Of a stretch of 64,000 nucleotides of DNA, positions 61,134 through 64,000 are shown in pieces. Numbering within the stretch: position 1 is the first letter of the stretch; each line of letters begins with the position of its first letter. Under the pieces are notes generated by a model, which saw nothing but the letters and a program-made list of their open reading frames with translations, was not told the DNA's origin and did no database searches. This DNA is from Solea solea (taxonomy: Eukaryota; Chordata; Actinopteri; Pleuronectiformes; Soleidae). Where the stretch lies: positions 23,568,015-23,632,014 of the forward strand of contig NC_081152.1 in NCBI RefSeq assembly GCF_958295425.1, written 5' to 3'. The position numbers and the translations under genes were made by a program.

Positions 61134-64000
61134 TAAGCCAAACAGGACCTATCTTGTGTGCCATGTTTGCCTAAAAAGCCAGAGAGTCCTGTCAGTGCAT
61201 TTGCACAGGGTTTGCATGAAGAACAGTCCACCAGAAGCAATTGCAGCAGAGCTAGAGAATGCAAAAAGGGACTCCCGTGAACTCCTAAAGGAGGGTAGGG
61301 TATTTAGTTATGCAATCCTTCGCCAAATTATGGATGATGCTGATCCATGTAGCAGGTTGGTACAATCTAGTCTTTGACAATTACTCCTTGTTGCCTCTGA
61401 AATGTAACATTTTAAGTACTGTTCTCTCATTGAAAGGCTGATTGAGGAGCTGAGGCATCGTCATTTGTTTGTGAGTGGTGTTCCTCTCTCTCTGCCAAAT
61501 GCCAACGTTGTGGCCAAACCATCATCCCCCAGCAGGACCACACAGCCATCAGACACTAAGACCTCAGGGAGTGACGAGACGGAGAAGTCTGCTGCTGTCA
61601 GCAGTGATGAGATGTATCAACGGTGAATGTCTCTGTTTTGCAAATTTCCAATCACATTTATACATATATATTCTTATATATAATAAGAAAATACTTCTGC
61701 CACATTGCAGTGAAGCATGTGTCAAGTCTAAAAACCTGACCAGGCAGCACATGGAAACGATGGGCCTCTACAAAAAGCACTCCCTGGACTATCCTCTGCT
61801 GAGGGACTTTGGCAATTACCTTGAAAAAGAGCTCTACAATGAGAATTTCAAACAGGAGGTGAGGAGCACCATTTAACACTTTATTTAAACCTTACAGTAA
61901 AGTAAATTAAGGATTGATTTTTTATGTTTTTTTAAAGTCATCATGATTAAAAGTTAAGTTAAGGTGTTCTCTTTTCTTTTCAGGTGGAAAATGTTTCTCG
62001 GTACCTTTATTATGTGGACTCACTAGCACCATCTTTGGAGTTTGTCAGAAACAGGGAAAAGTTACGCGAATACCTCCGTCGCCTCTCTGAGGCAAAATTA
62101 AAAAAACAAACACAGCTGAATTACCTGAAGAGCCTGAAAAGGTAGGTAGCATTTTTTTATATGAAGACAATGAACATAAATGGGTTTAAATACATGTAAA
62201 TACTTAATACTTCTATACAATACCAATTAATACTTTGACTTCCTCTGACAGATTCCTTCTTTACCACACTGTCAACACAAACCTGAGGCAAGATGATCAG
62301 GCTCTACATGCGGAGTGCAAGCACTTTATTGAGTACATCGGGTCAGTACAGAAAAGCTGCTCCAAGCTCGTGAGTAAAGAGATCACACAAAAGAGGTCAG
62401 TTAAATTGTTCACAACCATGGGAATTGATTGTATTACAGATATGAGCAATTGGCCAAGTAACGTGATGATTTGTGAATCCTCATGGGGTTTTTTGTTGTT
62501 GTTTTTGTCTCATAGGCATAACATGCTAATAGAAAAAAATCAAATCACAACAACAGACTGCTGGGCTGTGTTGAAGGCTGCCAAGAAGGACTTTGAGCTG
62601 GTCATTGGAAAACTGTTGAAAGACAGAACTTTGATTCTGGAGAAGAGTGAGCTCACATTAGTGGTGTATTATCTGGAGGCCATCTTGATTTTGAAACACC
62701 TCCAACGACCAGGCGTGGTGGAGCACATGACTGTGAGTATTACTGTGCTATTTCCCCATACATTCTAGCCATTAACCTTACTAATATTGTTTACCGGGCC
62801 TTCCCTCTTTAGAACAACATGGTGGTGAGATGATGGTGCAGAACAATTTGCAAGTCAAGCATCATATCAAGCGCTGCAACTCGCTTGAGAGAGTCTGCTC
62901 GTGTCAAAATCCCGAACAACTCTGCTCCCAGAAGAGCAAAACTAACCTTATATACAGTAGATTATCTAGCATTATCATTGTAGGCATCACATGTTCCGAC
63001 ACCCACCTTTCTCCTGTTTCCCTGGGGCAACGTGTACTTGAAAAAACAAGTTGGATCCAGACATATCATACGGTCTCACGATCTATACTTTGGATGCAAC
63101 ATGTTTGGACAATATCGCCATTTAGTCAAACAGGAAACATCGATGCTTACTTAACACACCATGTCCAGAACAGACCCTCAGGCTATACATATATATATTA
63201 TATACAGTTGATGAGGTGCTTATTGCAAAGCGCGTGGTCTGACTGTCATGTGTCAAAGTCCAGAATACCCTTTTCCCCCTCTTGTCTCATGTTTACTTGT
63301 TAATGTCCATCCTTAATACATTTCAGGATTAAACATTAGCTGTGTTAATGTGTTTATCTAAGTTCATACACTTCACTCATCTATGTTGTATCCTTGTTTT
63401 GAACAGGTCCAGGAGTGGATTGCCAGGACAAGTTCAGGGACAAATACAGTCATTGGTGTAAAGGAGCACAAGACAGGAGCACAGGAAGTGGCCTCATTTG
63501 TCCTGTCAGAGGAAGAGGAACGTGTAAGTTCATCACATCTCCTGGGAAAACCGTCAGAACCGTCAGAAGTTCATCTTTATTTCTTTTTTCCCCCTCTGCC
63601 AATAGTGGTTTCACATCTTCTACACTCTGGTGCGACCACAACTCAAGAACTCCAAGAAACGCAAGAGGGGTCAGGATGAAAACGCCATAGATGGAGAGGA
63701 ACACTTTTTCCTCTCCACTTCAGGGAAGGGAATATACAATGCTTCCAATGATCTCAACCGGCTGCACTCAAGGTAAGCTAACCTTGATGATTCATTTCCC
63801 TGCAATACGTCCTTCTGTTCATTGCTGTCTAATGTGAGATGTGTTCATACATGTCTCATTAATAAACTTTTGTTAAACTTGCATGTAGATATGGGATAAA
63901 GCCAGTGACCAGCCAGATGGCAAGGAGAGTCTTTGAGACAGCCACTAAGGACTTGACAGATTCAGAAAAGTCACTGGTGGCTGACTACCTCTCACATTCC
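61134..64000 (+). CDS. Zinc-finger tyrosine-recombinase-like gene, nine in-phase exons, incomplete at window edge
   Basis: Exons: 61134-61355, 61437-61622, 61711-61858, 61984-62141, 62252-62395, 62516-62732, 63407-63523, 63606-63772, 63889-64000 (edge). All have AG acceptors and GT donors, and every phase fits, giving about 490 codons without a stop. Exon 1 has a CHVCLKSQRVLSVHLHRVC finger (CX2C-X9-HX4C). Exons 3-5 are helical, core-binding-like (KLREYLRRLSEAKLKKQTQ, LNYLKSLKRFLLYH). Exons 6-7 have LKHLQRPGVVEHMT (possible Arg I) and GVKEHKTGAQEV (lysine motif). Exons 8-9 have FFLSTSGKGIYNASNDL and TSQMARRVFETATKD (second Arg). The Tyr would lie beyond 64000. Same plan as the family at 12-30 kb, but unbroken; either a host (domesticated) gene or an intact element. 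Confidence 0.85.
62800..63400. other. Enlarged intron content
   Basis: This intron of 674 bp is several times longer than its neighbours (75-160 bp). The frame 62830-63303 in it is probably fortuitous. Words such as GCAACTCGCTTGAGAGAGTC and the (TA) run at 63184-63204 suggest an old insertion, but I found no ends. Confidence 0.35.

Overview
The window looks like accessory DNA from a ray-finned (teleost) fish. The evidence is the mix of L2, Rex1/Babar-like and Tx1 LINEs, a BEL/Pao and a Ty3/gypsy LTR element, hAT and PIF/Harbinger DNA transposons, a tRNA-derived SINE with an L2-type tail, and short spliced introns with GT/AG ends. All assignments come from reading the sequence; no database search was run. 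There is no bacterial operon, rRNA gene or CRISPR array. Almost every open frame belongs to a mobile element or to a gene family that behaves like one.

Layout. 0.4-5 kb: LINE fragments. 5.3-12.1 kb: a decayed minus-strand Ty3/gypsy element, split by a young BEL/Pao element (5858-9588, 450-bp LTRs, 5-bp target duplication) and by a LINE (10314-11753). 12.2-30.2 kb: five partial head-to-tail minus-strand copies of an intron-containing gene. It encodes an N-terminal C2H2 finger, acidic/polyglutamine exons and a C-terminal tyrosine-recombinase-like domain. The copies are cut by a hAT (13094-14289), by a Harbinger-type element (21408-23110) that itself carries a 5'-truncated L1/Tx1-group LINE (21625-22687), and by other repeats. 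24.2-26.7 and 30.3-32.8 kb: internally repeated DNA, including a 1048-bp higher-order repeat whose conserved words include AGGTCAAAGGTCA (a DR1 nuclear-receptor half-site pair). 32.8-37.5 kb: an inverted L2 LINE 5' region, then a 20-21-bp AT-rich satellite interrupted by a solo-LTR-like element and a SINE. 41.6-45.0 kb: a full-length Rex1/Babar-like LINE with an intact 1011-aa ORF. 46.9-57.0 kb: two Tx1-clade LINEs sitting in one (AG)n-rich minisatellite; the second has both ORFs open. 57.0-59.0 kb: a broken Rex1-like LINE. 61.1-64.0 kb: nine in-phase exons of a plus-strand gene that runs off the window and has the same plan as the 12-30 kb family (zinc finger, core-binding-like helices, EHKT lysine motif).

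How the parts relate. The two recombinase-like gene sets, one broken and tandemly amplified, the other open throughout, are the most interesting content. They are best read as Crypton-like or domesticated tyrosine recombinases. The LINE ORFs at 41.6 kb and 51.0-56.8 kb are the only autonomous-looking mobilisers. The L2 LINE at 14.6-15.8 kb and the SINE at 36.7-37.5 kb share a 3' tail, the usual sign of a SINE borrowing a LINE's machinery.
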